Shown: piece by piece, positions 36,464 to 47,497 of the stretch
Layout: each line of letters opens with the position of its first letter
Position numbering within the stretch: position 1 is the first letter of the stretch
Origin: Asterella californica
Taxonomy: Eukaryota; Streptophyta; Marchantiopsida; Marchantiales; Aytoniaceae
Assembly (NCBI GenBank): GCA_036924285.1
Contig: JAYKYS010000007.1
Location: 8,308,001-8,372,000, forward strand
Direction of reading: 5' to 3'
Length of the DNA: 64,000 bases
Program-made: the position numbers and the translations under genes
Notes under the pieces: model-generated
Seen by the model: only the letters and a program-made list of their open reading frames with translations
Database searches by the model: none
What the model was told of the DNA's origin: nothing

Positions 36464-39400
36464 ATGGCGTTGAGAAGGAAATGGGTGCAGGCTGTTGCAA
36501 AAATCGCAGCGTCTAGCGGGGGAATTCTCTGCAGCTATGGACAGCTTCGTGTTCTCGGTGCTAACTCGGTCAGTTTTACATCTCCCGCTCAGGTGGGCAG
36601 ACGATCGCTCCGGGTTATGACAAATTTGAGAGTTTAGGGACAATTAACTCATTCGATCTGATCGAGAGTTTTGATGTTGGATTGAACCTTAGTTTGAGAC
36701 GAAATACCTCATTATATTAACTTCTGTATCATGAAGCATTGATGAATCGAAAAGGTCGGTAGGACTTGCTGGGACTTCCAGAAATTCTTCAATGTAGACA
36801 TTTTGCAAAGCGGAAAGAGAAATTATCAAACTCAACTTTGGACGTTGGTCTGTTGGGCCCTACAGACTCAAGGCCTGTGGAGCCGGTTGGGAAGCAAACG
36901 TGCGGTGTCTAGTGCCCTTCCTGCGGTTCAAGTGCCTGCGGTTCAAGTGCCTGCTCCATGGCGTGAATTTCCAGGTCCGTAACTCGGAAGAATTGCCGTT
37001 GGACAATTCGTCTTATGCATAGCCCATCAGATCATAGTTGGCGGTATAGCATAGAGGGTATCGGGAGATGAGATGATAAATTCAGTTTATCGAATCAGAC
37101 CTCGTTGCACCTCATTCATCTCGCTAGTACTGTTTTTCTGAATTTTAAGTGGTGGTGTCAGTCGAATCGACCCTGTTATTGTTCAGATCGTATAATCTTT
37201 GTTTATCGCTCATTGTAAGAGAGTTAGCTGTGCAGCCAGTGGCCAAGTCTTTCTCGAGGAGACCCAGATCGGTCCGAAGACGGTCACTTTTGAAACTGGG
37301 AAGCTTGCCAGGTTTGCAGCAGGGGCAGCCGTAGTGAGCATCAAAGACACAAGAGTTCTTGCAACTGTCGTTTCTGATCATACACGAAAGGATGGGATGG
37401 ATTTTTTGCCACTTCAGGTTCGTATTCTCGCCGCCGGCTGGGGACGTTTCGCTTAAGAGCTATTTATTTTATGTTCCAAATTACCAGTTGTGGTCCAGCA
37501 GCCTATATTCTGCAACCAGCTGTATGGATTGCCTTTCCTTGACTTAGTATCAGTACACAGGTGGAGTACAGAGAGAAACAGTATGCGCAGGGTAAAATTC
37601 CCAATACGTTTATGAGAAGAGAGGGTGGGCCAAACGAGCGTGAGCTCCTTTGTGGCCGTGTGATTGACAGATCCATCCGTCCCCTCTTCCCGAGGGGTTT
37701 CTTTTTTGAAACTCAGGTTCGACCGTCAGACCCAACGCTCGTTATAAAATCAGCTGTGATTGTGTCTTTCTAGTTTTTATCGCAGAGTAAGGTTATCGTA
37801 TTTTAAGATTATCTCTGTTCTCAGGTTTGGTTGCAACTTTGCTGAAGTTCCTCAACGAGTTGTCTTTTGTTGGGCTGGTCGATGTGCTGGGCTGGGGCAG
37901 ATTATAGCGAATGTGCTGTGCTCTGATGGTGATCAAGATCCAGATGTTCTTTCTGTGAATGCAGCGTCTGCAGCCTTGACGATTTCAAATATACCTTGGA
38001 ATGGACCAATTGGTGCAGTTCGTGTAGGTCGTGTGCACGGGAAGTTAATCGTGAATCCAAATATGGACGAGGTAGTCTCACTCCAGATTAATTTCTTCTT
38101 CTAATTCGTGACCTTCAAATTTTCTCCTATAACGAAAGGTCTTGTAATCATTTACATTCTCGTACACATTTCAGGTCAGCAAGAGCGATTTGAATTTGGT
38201 ATATGCGTGCACAGCTACGAATGCCTTGATGATAGAGACTCAGGCCGCAGAAATCTCCAACAAGGACTACGCTGCTGCTCTCCACCTTGCTCATTCCGAG
38301 GTGAGCACTGTTTGCAGCAACATTCCATGTTATTGATGGATTACCTGCTAATGGTGTCTGATCTGTGCGGAATCTGACTCGCTTTCACATGAATAAACTG
38401 TCTGTTCAGGCGATTAAGCTAATAGAACCACAATTGCGGTTGGCAGCCAAGGTGAGGAACGAGAAGCGGCCGGTTCATCTTCTGACTGTTCCTGATTCTG
38501 TCCTGGAGAAAATTCGTAGCATCGCTGAAGAGCCAATACGGTCGGTTATGGGGAATCCTTTGTTTGGTAAGGCAAGTATCTACCGCAGTTTACAGTTCAC
38601 TGTTCATTTTTTTGTGGACGAGACTCTGAGGTTGTACAGTCGGTGACAAATGTACCATCGGGTGAAAGCAAGATATCCACTGCGAACCTATGTCTGCATG
38701 CTTCTTCTTCTCCAACTCTCTTAAAGGTGGAGCAGGAAGTTCCAAAGCTTTCTGCGCATCTTCTTTCTTATTTGGATGATCGTCATAAATATAATGGAGT
38801 GAAATTCGTGCAAATGTGCAGTTCGAACGCGGGAAGGCTTTAACCACGGTTCAAGATAGTGTTGAGGAGATTTTGAAGGCAGAGGGAGACGAAGGTAGTG
38901 TTGAACTACTTGTGAAGGCATTTGAAACAGTCAAGAAAGAGGTCAGCTTTGCTGGTTCACCTTCTCAATAGCGGGATCATCATGCTTCGCGTTAGGTTTT
39001 CAGTGAAGTAGTATGTCCTCAACGGTTCGTCTTTATGATTTTCTGCTTGCAACTTAGAGTAAGTGAGGGTATCATACACCGATTGGCGTATCTGATGCTG
39101 TCGTTCAGGAATGCTAGCATCCTGTATCCAAAGTAGTTTCTGAACTGGTTTCTTACACTGCAGGTAGTTCGTGGCAACGTTTTGGCTAAGAGTCAGAGAG
39201 TGGACGGGAGAACTCTCAGTGAAGTGCGGGAGTTGTACTGTGAGGCTGGACTCCACCCTGCTCTGCATGGATCATCTCTCTTCTCTCGTGGAAATACCCA
39301 GGTGTGACTGCTCAGATTATCTACTCTATTCTATTAGTGTCTATTGAGATGTACTGGAACAGATTAGAAACTCCTGGACTGATGAGGCCCTGCTGAGTTG

Positions 39401-42400
39401 GAAATGTCTTCAATTCCGGTTGACCACCTTTCCTACTCATCTATAGCCTGACCCTTGTACTAGGTGCTGGCGAAGTCAGAGACGAGGTTCAGGTGCATGC
39501 AGAGGGAAGTGTGTATTACCTGCATGCTCTGGGTTTAATAGCTAGGTACTTGGAGTGTACACCTGCTCGTTACCTACATATGTGTCACGACCCTTGTGCA
39601 TAAAATTGTATTATGTTTCTGGGTTGTGGACCTGTACTTGGATTGTGTTGCTCTCGTTAAGGACTGCTTTTGGAACAGATGTGCACCGCCTCCTTCTTTC
39701 TTCCTAGTGTTAAATTTATGGGGAGGTTCAATACCGGAGTTCTTCCTCAGGGTTCTGTTTTGCGCATTACATTCTGTATATGTAGCATTGTGCTTGCTTC
39801 CATCTGTTATACACTTGGACTGGTGTACTTCCCTGGGTTCACTACTATTTGGGGGTTACCTTAGTGTGTGGGCGTAGTTACTGTTTCTCGGGATACTGCG
39901 TCCCCATACACCAAGATATACCCTTGACTAACTGGTCTTTTGTGCAGTAAAACTGCTTCGTATGTCGTCTCCCGTTCACTGGCTGGTCGATTACTGTTTA
40001 CTGATTGCTTTAGGAAGAGTACCTCACTCTATGTTTCCTCTGTCCTTTCGCCTTACTCGGTAATTTCTTTATAATACACTACAGATTAGGCCTTTGGTAA
40101 ATCCAGGCGCATAAATCTCCTTGCCTTGCATTTCGTACATGTCATCTATATTGCACTACAATACCTTTGGGTACCATCTCTGGTAATGTGTACTATACTG
40201 CACATTCCGTTCGGTATGCCCTTCTGTTACAATTTGGCGCTAAATCAAGTGTAAAGTTAGCACACATTTCCCCTATCCGCTACTTACTACGTACGTCATG
40301 TAAACGTACTGCCGCCGTTACCGGGCTTCCATTCGAAGCTTGGGTGGTACCGCCATTTACGGATTTGGTTCTTGTTTCGAACTGCCATTCCCATGGATTA
40401 TCATTTACTATTTCACTTGGGCAGTCCTAGCTTACATTAACTTTCCTTCATTGTTTTGGATCTGTACTTCTCTGGGTTTAGTTTCATGGGTTATCTTCAA
40501 GTGTATGTGGATAGCTCTTGCATTATGCTGGTACGCGCATAGTCCTTTATATGCTAATTAATTTGGAGGTGGATTGTGGACCTATGCGTGTTGATTGCCC
40601 TGTGTGCTGATAGTTTATGACACAGGGAGAGTGCTCTGTGTGTATCTTGTGGTAGCTAGGTTTTTATGGTCTACACCTACTCATTACCTACACCTGTGTC
40701 CGGGACCTTTGTTGAGAGAATTGCCTCTTAACATTCTTCGTGGTTGACAGTCTGGTGTTGCGAATGCTGGTCGATTATTCCCGGTTGCTTCATGATTGTT
40801 TCTCCACAGGATGCGTACTGTTTTCTGTATGTTCATGCTTATCATTATCTAGATATCTCGCTCTTCAGAAATGTGCTCTCTGCTACACGTTCCCGTTTGT
40901 CTGTGCCCTGGGCAGAAATATTGGCTAACAAGACGCTTAAGTTAGTTTACATTCACTCCCTTCTATGCCACTTACCATGTCCTCCTCTGGGTTCCATCTT
41001 TTCGGCTGGTCGGCTGGTTCTTGCATTTCGCTGCTATCCTCATGGACAGATATATACTTGTTTCACTTTGCATACTAAAATGTCATACTTGTGTCAAAGG
41101 TGTCCAGAATTGCTGCTGACAGTGTTGGAATACAGGTTCTGTGCACTGTCACTATGGGAGCCCCAGATGACGCGCAACGTCTGGACTCGATCGTCGGACC
41201 TGATTCCAAGCGATTTATGGTTCACTACAGTTTCCCTCCTTACTCAGTTAACGAAGTTGGACGGCTTGGTGGTCTCAATCGACGAGAAGTTGGACACGGT
41301 ACGATTAAAATGATAGGTCTTGTTTGCTGCTGGTTGTGGATATAAGGAACGGAGAGACTCAGCAGCATCTCTTGGTTACACCGCTGTTAGGCACTTCTAA
41401 GTCCCAAGCTATTCAACATGAAATCGGGTATTGTCCACGCAGGTACTCTTGCTGAGAAGGCGTTGTTGTCACTGCTGCCATCTGAAGATGACTTTCCTTA
41501 CAGTATACGAGTAACTTCCGAAGTTCTTGCTTCGGATGGATCCTCCTCTATGGCCACCGTCTGTGGAGGTTCGTTTGATTTGTTGGATTTAGTAGTTCCA
41601 ATGCAGCCCTTTACGCTTAAAGACACTTCCAAGGTAGTCAAAATCAGTACGCTTCTTGCTCTTTGTGATCAGGAAAAGTAGAAAGCACGCATTGCGGCTT
41701 GGTATTGATGAATTCGTCGTGACAACGAATGCAGGAAGTTTGGCGCTGATGGACGCCGGGGTTCCTCTCCGTGAGCACGTCGCTGGTGTATCTGTTGGTC
41801 TCGTGACTGTCACTGATAAATTAACAGGGGATGTGAAGAACTACAAGCTCCTTACTGACATTCTGGTCAGGAACATATTCCTTGTTCATGTACTTGCTTC
41901 GTCTTTGCAGTGGAAAACATGGCACAGATTTGACGTGGATCGCTTGTCTTCGTTCCCTGTCGTCATACCAATTTGGGGCGTCTCTAGAGTTCAGACTGAT
42001 TTATTGTGGTGGGTGACTATAGGGTTTGGAGGACCATCTTGGGGACATGGACTACAAGATAGCTGGAACGAGACAGGGCATAACTGCAGTACAGCTAGAC
42101 ATGAAGCTCCCTGGAATTCCCCTTCCAATTCTTATCGAGGCTTTGGAGCCTGCACTCATAGGTCGAAGTCACATCATTGACGCCATGGAGCAAGTGATTC
42201 TTAAACCTCGCGAAGATCTAAGAGAAAACATACCAAGAAGAGGTAAGATCATTGTAGAATTCGTTTCGACAGTTGGAGTTGGCTGAAGTTTGGTGCATCA
42301 CAGTTGACAGCGTGCTTTGTATCTGCTGCTAGAGTGATTATATTACGAGACTGCTCCACGTTTGAAAAGTGAATGCAATAATCCAAAGTTCCTTGTTCGT

Positions 42401-43923
42401 TCACATGAATGAACGTCTTTCTTCGATCCAGTTTTGCGTATAGATCTGCATAAACTGAACTTGATGCGCTCTGGGGCTTCCAAGCTTGAACACGGGTCAA
42501 ATGGAACAAGCCAAATCTGAAGGCAAACTTATTTGAATATGTCAGGGCAAATGACGATCCTGCGTGAGAGTATTGGTCGGCTGATTGGACCCCAAGGCAC
42601 AACCATAAGAAATATTCAACGCATAACTGGTAAACTCTGTCTGCCATGAAACCAGAGTACTAATTTGTCTTGCTACTCATATCCTTTTGTTAAGTGTACC
42701 GCAGGGTCATTTCCTTCTTCGGTGGTCGATACCACTTTAGTGAAAGATGATTGTGCTGATTTAGACCCTGGTTTCCTCCCTACAGGAGCCAAATTGAACG
42801 TCTCCGACGATGGCATTTTGACTATATTTGCCAGGGATCAGACTTGTTATCACCAAACGAAAGAAATGGTACTAGTTGATATACCTGTCCAGTGTTCTGA
42901 TATGCAATAGTTGCTCTATGAGGATGACGTTGATCAGATATATGGTCAACTGCAAATTTTAACTTATACCTCTTAGCTGGTAAGCCTCCACTTTCTGTCA
43001 CGTCTTACATAGCTTGCTGTAAAGTGTCCATATGTTTGTACACCATTTGCGGAGCTCAAGGATCTTTCACGGCGTCCTAACCGTTCGGTTCCTGTTCGTA
43101 GGTCGAAGCTTGTGTTGGTCGAGAAGTGGAGGTCGGCGGTTCCTACTTCGCTACTGTTGTGGCTATCAAAGATTTCGGAGCATTCGTAGAGCTCGAGGGA
43201 GGACTCCAAGGAATGGTCCACATATCAGAGATTTCACATAACAAAGTACGTAGAACTTCGACACTGGGTCTGTCTCTTGCCTGTCCCAGCACTGAAATGC
43301 TGAGTACTTTTTGGAGGTATGATTTACGATTTGGTGGTTTCCAGGTGGCACGCATTGGAGATGTCCTGATGCTCGGGCAACAGCTGAAAGTGGTCTGCAT
43401 CGGACGTGATATGCGCGGCAACTTAAAGCTATCCCGGAAAGCAGCCATGACGCCAGATGAAGAGTCCGCTATACCTAAAATGACTACCGGCTTGTTTGAG
43501 AGGAGTGCATCATTAGGGAACCAAGTCAAGTCGTCAGTCTCCACAGTACCAGACGCATTTTTGAAACAAACATCTGATGAGGGGGTCACGACGAGAAGTG
43601 CAGTCGAAGAGGTAGTTGTGGACTCAGCATCCCTTTCGAGTTCCGATGTTAGCAGAGCAGCCATCAAAGTGACTGAGGAGGTGTCGGTTAGATCGTCCCC
43701 GGAATCTTCACCATCTCCTTCTGTCTCTATAACTACTGAGAGTCACAAACGAAGAAGAGTATCGACTTCATCATCGTCCGACGCTTCCGACTCTACGTTA
43801 GATGAAGGATCCTCTTCACCTAAAATAGGTTTGAGACCTAGGAGGCAGAGTGTTCGAACCAAAGCGAAGAGTAACAGACTGAATCAGGAACCTAGTCTTG
43901 AAGTTGAGAATAGTATAGAGTAA
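36464..43923 (+). CDS. PNP2: Polynucleotide phosphorylase, mitochondrial type, 16 exons
   Basis: 3'-5' exoribonuclease using phosphate, for RNA decay and 3'-end processing. Exons: 36464-36592, 37220-37417, 37561-37716, 37901-38071, 38175-38300, 38410-38571, 38822-38941, 39164-39301, 41136-41298, 41443-41568, 41735-41865, 42023-42242, 42546-42629, 42786-42868, 43102-43245, 43345-43923; about 909 residues. Exon 1 encodes an Arg-rich N-terminus ([13 protein letters not shown]) like a mitochondrial presequence. The junction to exon 2 is least certain. First RNase PH domain about 50-260 ([24 protein letters not shown]), helical domain to about 340, second RNase PH domain about 355-600 ([17 protein letters not shown] with catalytic Asp/Asp/Lys), KH about 615-670 ([12 protein letters not shown]), S1 about 675-745, then a Ser-rich tail with KRRRV. 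Residues match the plant mitochondrial rather than plastid enzyme. Intron 6 is GC-AG; intron 15 is 99 nt and open in frame. Confidence 0.93.
38572..38821 (+). other. GC-AG intron 6 of PNPase
   Basis: The donor reads AAG/gcaagt, the consensus for rare GC-AG introns, and the acceptor is gtgcag/TTC. Splicing here keeps phase 0 and gives GK-FERGKAL across the junction, as in the family. A GT donor five bases upstream (TTTG/gtaagg) would shift the frame. Confidence 0.8.
39302..41135 (+). other. Large intron 8 of PNPase with internal degenerate repeats
   Basis: At 1.83 kb this is far longer than the other introns after intron 1 (about 100-300 bp). Segments near 39560-39600 and 40675-40715 (cgttacctaca..tgtgtc.cgaccct-like) look like diverged copies about 1.1 kb apart. 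40215-40280 resembles 22590-22660 beside KDSR. No coding frame recognised. Probably an old repeat insertion within the intron. Confidence 0.5.
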
Positions 43924-45949
43924 ATCCATCATTAGTAACATTTAAGCTGATAGAGACTTATCGACGAAGTCGAAGTCATAAAGCGAGGTCGAGGAAATTT
44001 TGGCGGCAGGAGGAGGAGCTTCAACGTGTTAAGGTATTCAGGCTTTATTCGCGGAGATGAAGTTTGTGCTGTGTTTGCCTGACACTAGTTTCTACCAGGG
44101 TGATAATTGTGCTGGCTAACATATTCTTTGTGCTCATGCAGACAAGATCGCATACTGTGTATAAGAAACACACGCAGTTTTTGTTACGGCTCGTGGTGAA
44201 ATCATTATTCAGATAGTCAAGTCACACGGAGAAAGTATCTTCGTTTCTCCACGTAATGTAAGATTGACTTATCACCGAGTAACATGAATAGATCCAAGTT
44301 GACAGACTACATTTCTGGTCCACACTTCACCATATCATATCTTTTCAGCATAAGTTCTCTTGTTTTCTTGTTCGAAGTGAATTTGTATGTCTATTTGAGA
44401 TGGTCCCCATTGACTGAAGTGTCGAGTGAGTGTTTCTTCTGCTCTGCTCGAAAGGGTCGATGCTCCGGTGATCGCAGGGTGTCTGGTGTTGATGTGATCT
44501 ACATAGTGCAAGTATTGTGGAGCCGTTTACTTCCAGAAGAGCTACGCCTGAGGAGCTTGATTTTTCTCACACACGAGTACGTCAGAGCAACTGTTGTGTA
44601 AATCTTAGTTTGGTGGCGTGTTCTGAACCAAGACAGAAAGTCCCATGGCATATTTGGAGTCTGTTACCTCCAGAGAGTTGAACTTCGGTTTGCACTTATC
44701 CGAGTTCGCATAGCTGGTTGCTGATGAAACTCGATGTCAAGGTCGATGAAGTGGAGGGCAGGTGTGCGACCACTTTGATTGGCTGAGGACTAGGTCCATA
44801 CTCGCCTACTACCTCAGATTGAAGGCCCGGTCAAGAAGCGAGTCGGCAGGTATGTCAGGCATGGACTCATGCATAGCTCAAGTTTTGGTCTCGGCTAAAT
44901 GGTTTGTTTCATGAGCTTTTGAACATGAATTTCCTGTGGCTCTGCTGCTTCCGACAAAGTAGCAGAGCCACAGGAATTTCGGTACTGCTCCAAACAGCGT
45001 CGGTGTGGGAACCGCTTTATACGTTTAAACCGTGTTAACATTGACCGATGATAACAATAGTAACCTTGAAACGATTTCGAGTTTCTTAGAACCAAAGAGT
45101 ATATTCTCTGCAACACGAAGTACAGAGGAAAAAGCGTGAGGAGAAAGGGAACCACCCGCACGGGGGGTTGTAAAGTACAGGGGAAGAGAAGAGAGCTGGC
45201 TTATGCGAGATCTTCCAAGCTACCGCGCGCTGAAAACAATTGGGTTTCCCGAGGATACTGCTGAGCTGTACTTAATTAACCCCGAGCTAAAAGTGAAATG
45301 CCGTAACTGCGTACGAGACTGCCATACCGCATTCCCGTATATGCTTTGGACGTTATGTAGGAACTAACAGCACCGCAGTGTACCGCAGCACCAGGTATGG
45401 GCGCCTCTTGGAGTGACGGGTTTGGTTCAGATGGCTTCCGGTGGCTTTGACGCACAGCTGGTCTCATCCCAAGCTTGCGGGGAACAAATGCGTTGAGCAC
45501 GTTGGTCACTGCAAGCATAGTTGCGAGCCTGTCAAAAATAAGGGGACGAAAGGAGAAAATAAGAAAAGCATACTTCGTGAGTCTGTAAGCAGCCAGACGG
45601 GAGATAGCGTTTCGAATGCAGAAGTGTCTGTCAAACCTGCCCTCCCGAAACAGGAAACCTGAGCAAGGTATGAACCCGTTAAGCATCAAGAACACATCAT
45701 ACACAGCGAATCCGTATATGTCTAATTCGAAAGATATTGCAGAGAGAACAGTCCAACTAACTCCAAAAACTGGTTGTTAGCATCTCCAAAAGGTTTGTAC
45801 GGTTTGTTGGCTGAGAGAGGTGCGGTCAAACACACCAAACCTTTCAGGCGTACGATGAAGAATATTTTTGACTTAAACTCTCTTACGCATTCGTTATACA
45901 CAGGAGAAGGTCTCGTAGAACTCATCATGGGACATTATAGAAGTAATTG
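43924..45949. other. PNPase 3' flank, no assigned gene
   Basis: The first several hundred bases are probably 3' UTR. Further on, 45160-45700 is GC-richer and open in several frames: a 54-codon frame from ATG 45203, a 73-codon plus frame at 45441-45662 and a 142-codon minus frame at 45276-45704. None resembles a known protein, and the overlaps on both strands argue for composition. A 16-bp hairpin lies at 44931-44976. Confidence 0.4.
44931..44976. repeat. Perfect 16-bp inverted repeat, 14-base loop
   Basis: Arms ttcctgtggctctgct (44931-44946) and 44961-44976 are exact reverse complements. Pairing continues outward by a few bases after one mismatch. Confidence 0.88.
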
Positions 45950-46282
45950 GCTTGAGCATACCCCCAATACGATTGTTGCGCTTGATCATACTCCTCGTGG
46001 GTTATTGACAGTAGAACCAGTCATTATATCTTTTGATTCATCATTTTTAGTACTTTCAACGTTGACTAAATATCAATGTAAGTCAAAATATTTAACATTA
46101 AAGACACGTTAGATTATCCATATTTTCATTCTTTTAATATGTGCAGTCACATGTGAATAACATCACAAAATGATTGGTTTTACAAGCAATAGCCAGCAAG
46201 TTTTTCAGGGGTGTGATCAATCCATACATCGTTAAAAGGTATGATCAAACTCACGGAACCTACTGGGGGTGTGATCAAGTCA
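45950..46282. mobile_element. MITE-like element with doubled terminal motif
   Basis: The left end (45951-46000) contains cttgagcataccccc and cttgatcatactcc about 30 bp apart. The right end (46205-46282) contains three inverted counterparts of the ttgatcataccccc type (gggtgtgatcaa, ggtatgatcaaa, gggggtgtgatcaa). It carries no protein. The TIR motif resembles the outer part of the element at 57892-58373. Confidence 0.55.
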
Positions 46283-47155
46283 ATTTCTGGACATTATGGT
46301 AAGGCTTTCGGACCCCTCTGTTCGACTTTGAACATGCCAGAATGTGGTAGAGAAATAGAACAAGCTTTGAAGAAAATATTGTTTTAAACTCCTACAAAGG
46401 TCTCTGTGTACCAGGAGTGTGTCAGTTTCAGGTTTAAAGTTTTGAAACCGTCAATAGGATCTACTTATAATGTGGTTAATTAGGGGTTTCAAACTTAAGT
46501 GAAACGATTCTTTCACTCAGGGTGAAGGGATGAAGTCTGTTACTGAGTTGCGGGCATTTTGCAGAAATGCTAGGGCTAACTTTGTTTGCTGATTTTGTTT
46601 TGATATCGGATCTAACGATCAGTGGAATCTGAGGGGATTATAAAGATATTTCTGTAATTTTGAATTACATAAGTAAAAACACGTTCTAAGAAAAGTTCTC
46701 TTTACTATGCGATATGAATGCTCTGGCCATATTTTTTTCCGTCATAATCAATCTACAAACTGGGGTGGCATTTCAAAATGCTGGAGATTGTTTTTGAAGT
46801 TTGAAGAGTTGTCTTTGGACTGATAGAAATGGTGAGTGATTCGGGGGGTTCTACATTCTATATTCTGTGCTAATTGTCACTGTCGTAGATATCACGGCAC
46901 ATAGAGTGGTAGAGAATAAAAAGAAACGAATTCGTTGGAGTGTTGCAGATTAAGAAAAGACTGTGGGACACTCAGAGGAATTGGAGAATTCTGCGTCTCT
47001 ACATGTTTTTCAGAGAAAGATTAAGATAAGGAGAAAATGTTTGAAACAAGCGGTTGTTTTTTGTATCGTGGTAGGTCAGCTTTTTGGTCGAGATGGCTTT
47101 CCGTTGTTATTGATGAAGAGTTGAAAAATTATTTTGATCGATAAGATGACATGTA
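46283..47155. other. AT-rich gene-free stretch
   Basis: No coding or repeat signal recognised. Confidence 0.35.
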
Positions 47156-47497
47156 TAAGAGCGTCTCCATCGCGGGTCTTCAAAGATTCCCTAACCAGTT
47201 AGTGGAAAATTTTTCCACCGTTGATCTTTATACTTGTTTTTAATTTACAGAATTCTCTAAAAGTTACCGTGCTTTTTTGACTTAAAGATTACAGTAAAGA
47301 TCCTTTAACCTCATATCAAATCGTTTGAGGAACATTTTACGGTAGTTTTGAATAAATTTTAGTTTTGATATTCTTTAGAGATCTATTTAAAGAGTGTGGT
47401 GAAGATATTCTTCTCTTAAAGATAAAGATCTTTCACTCTTATCTGTAAATTAGAGATACGAAGGACTTTATCTCTATACGGGTGGAGATGTTCTAAG
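47156..47497. mobile_element. MITE with GAGC(G/A)TCTCCA-type termini
   Basis: The left end reads taagagcgtctccatcgcgg. The right end, reverse-complemented, reads ttagaacatctccaccc. Plant MITEs with gagcatctcca termini are well known and about this size (340 bp). The interior is AT-rich and non-coding. Target-site duplication not resolved. Confidence 0.6.

Noticed and set aside
38566..38567. GT donor (TTTG/gtaagg) for PNPase exon 6
   Set aside because: It would break the frame into exon 7, whereas the GC donor five bases on keeps phase and family sequence.
43143..43667. 174-codon minus-strand frame
   Set aside because: Antisense shadow of the last PNPase exons.
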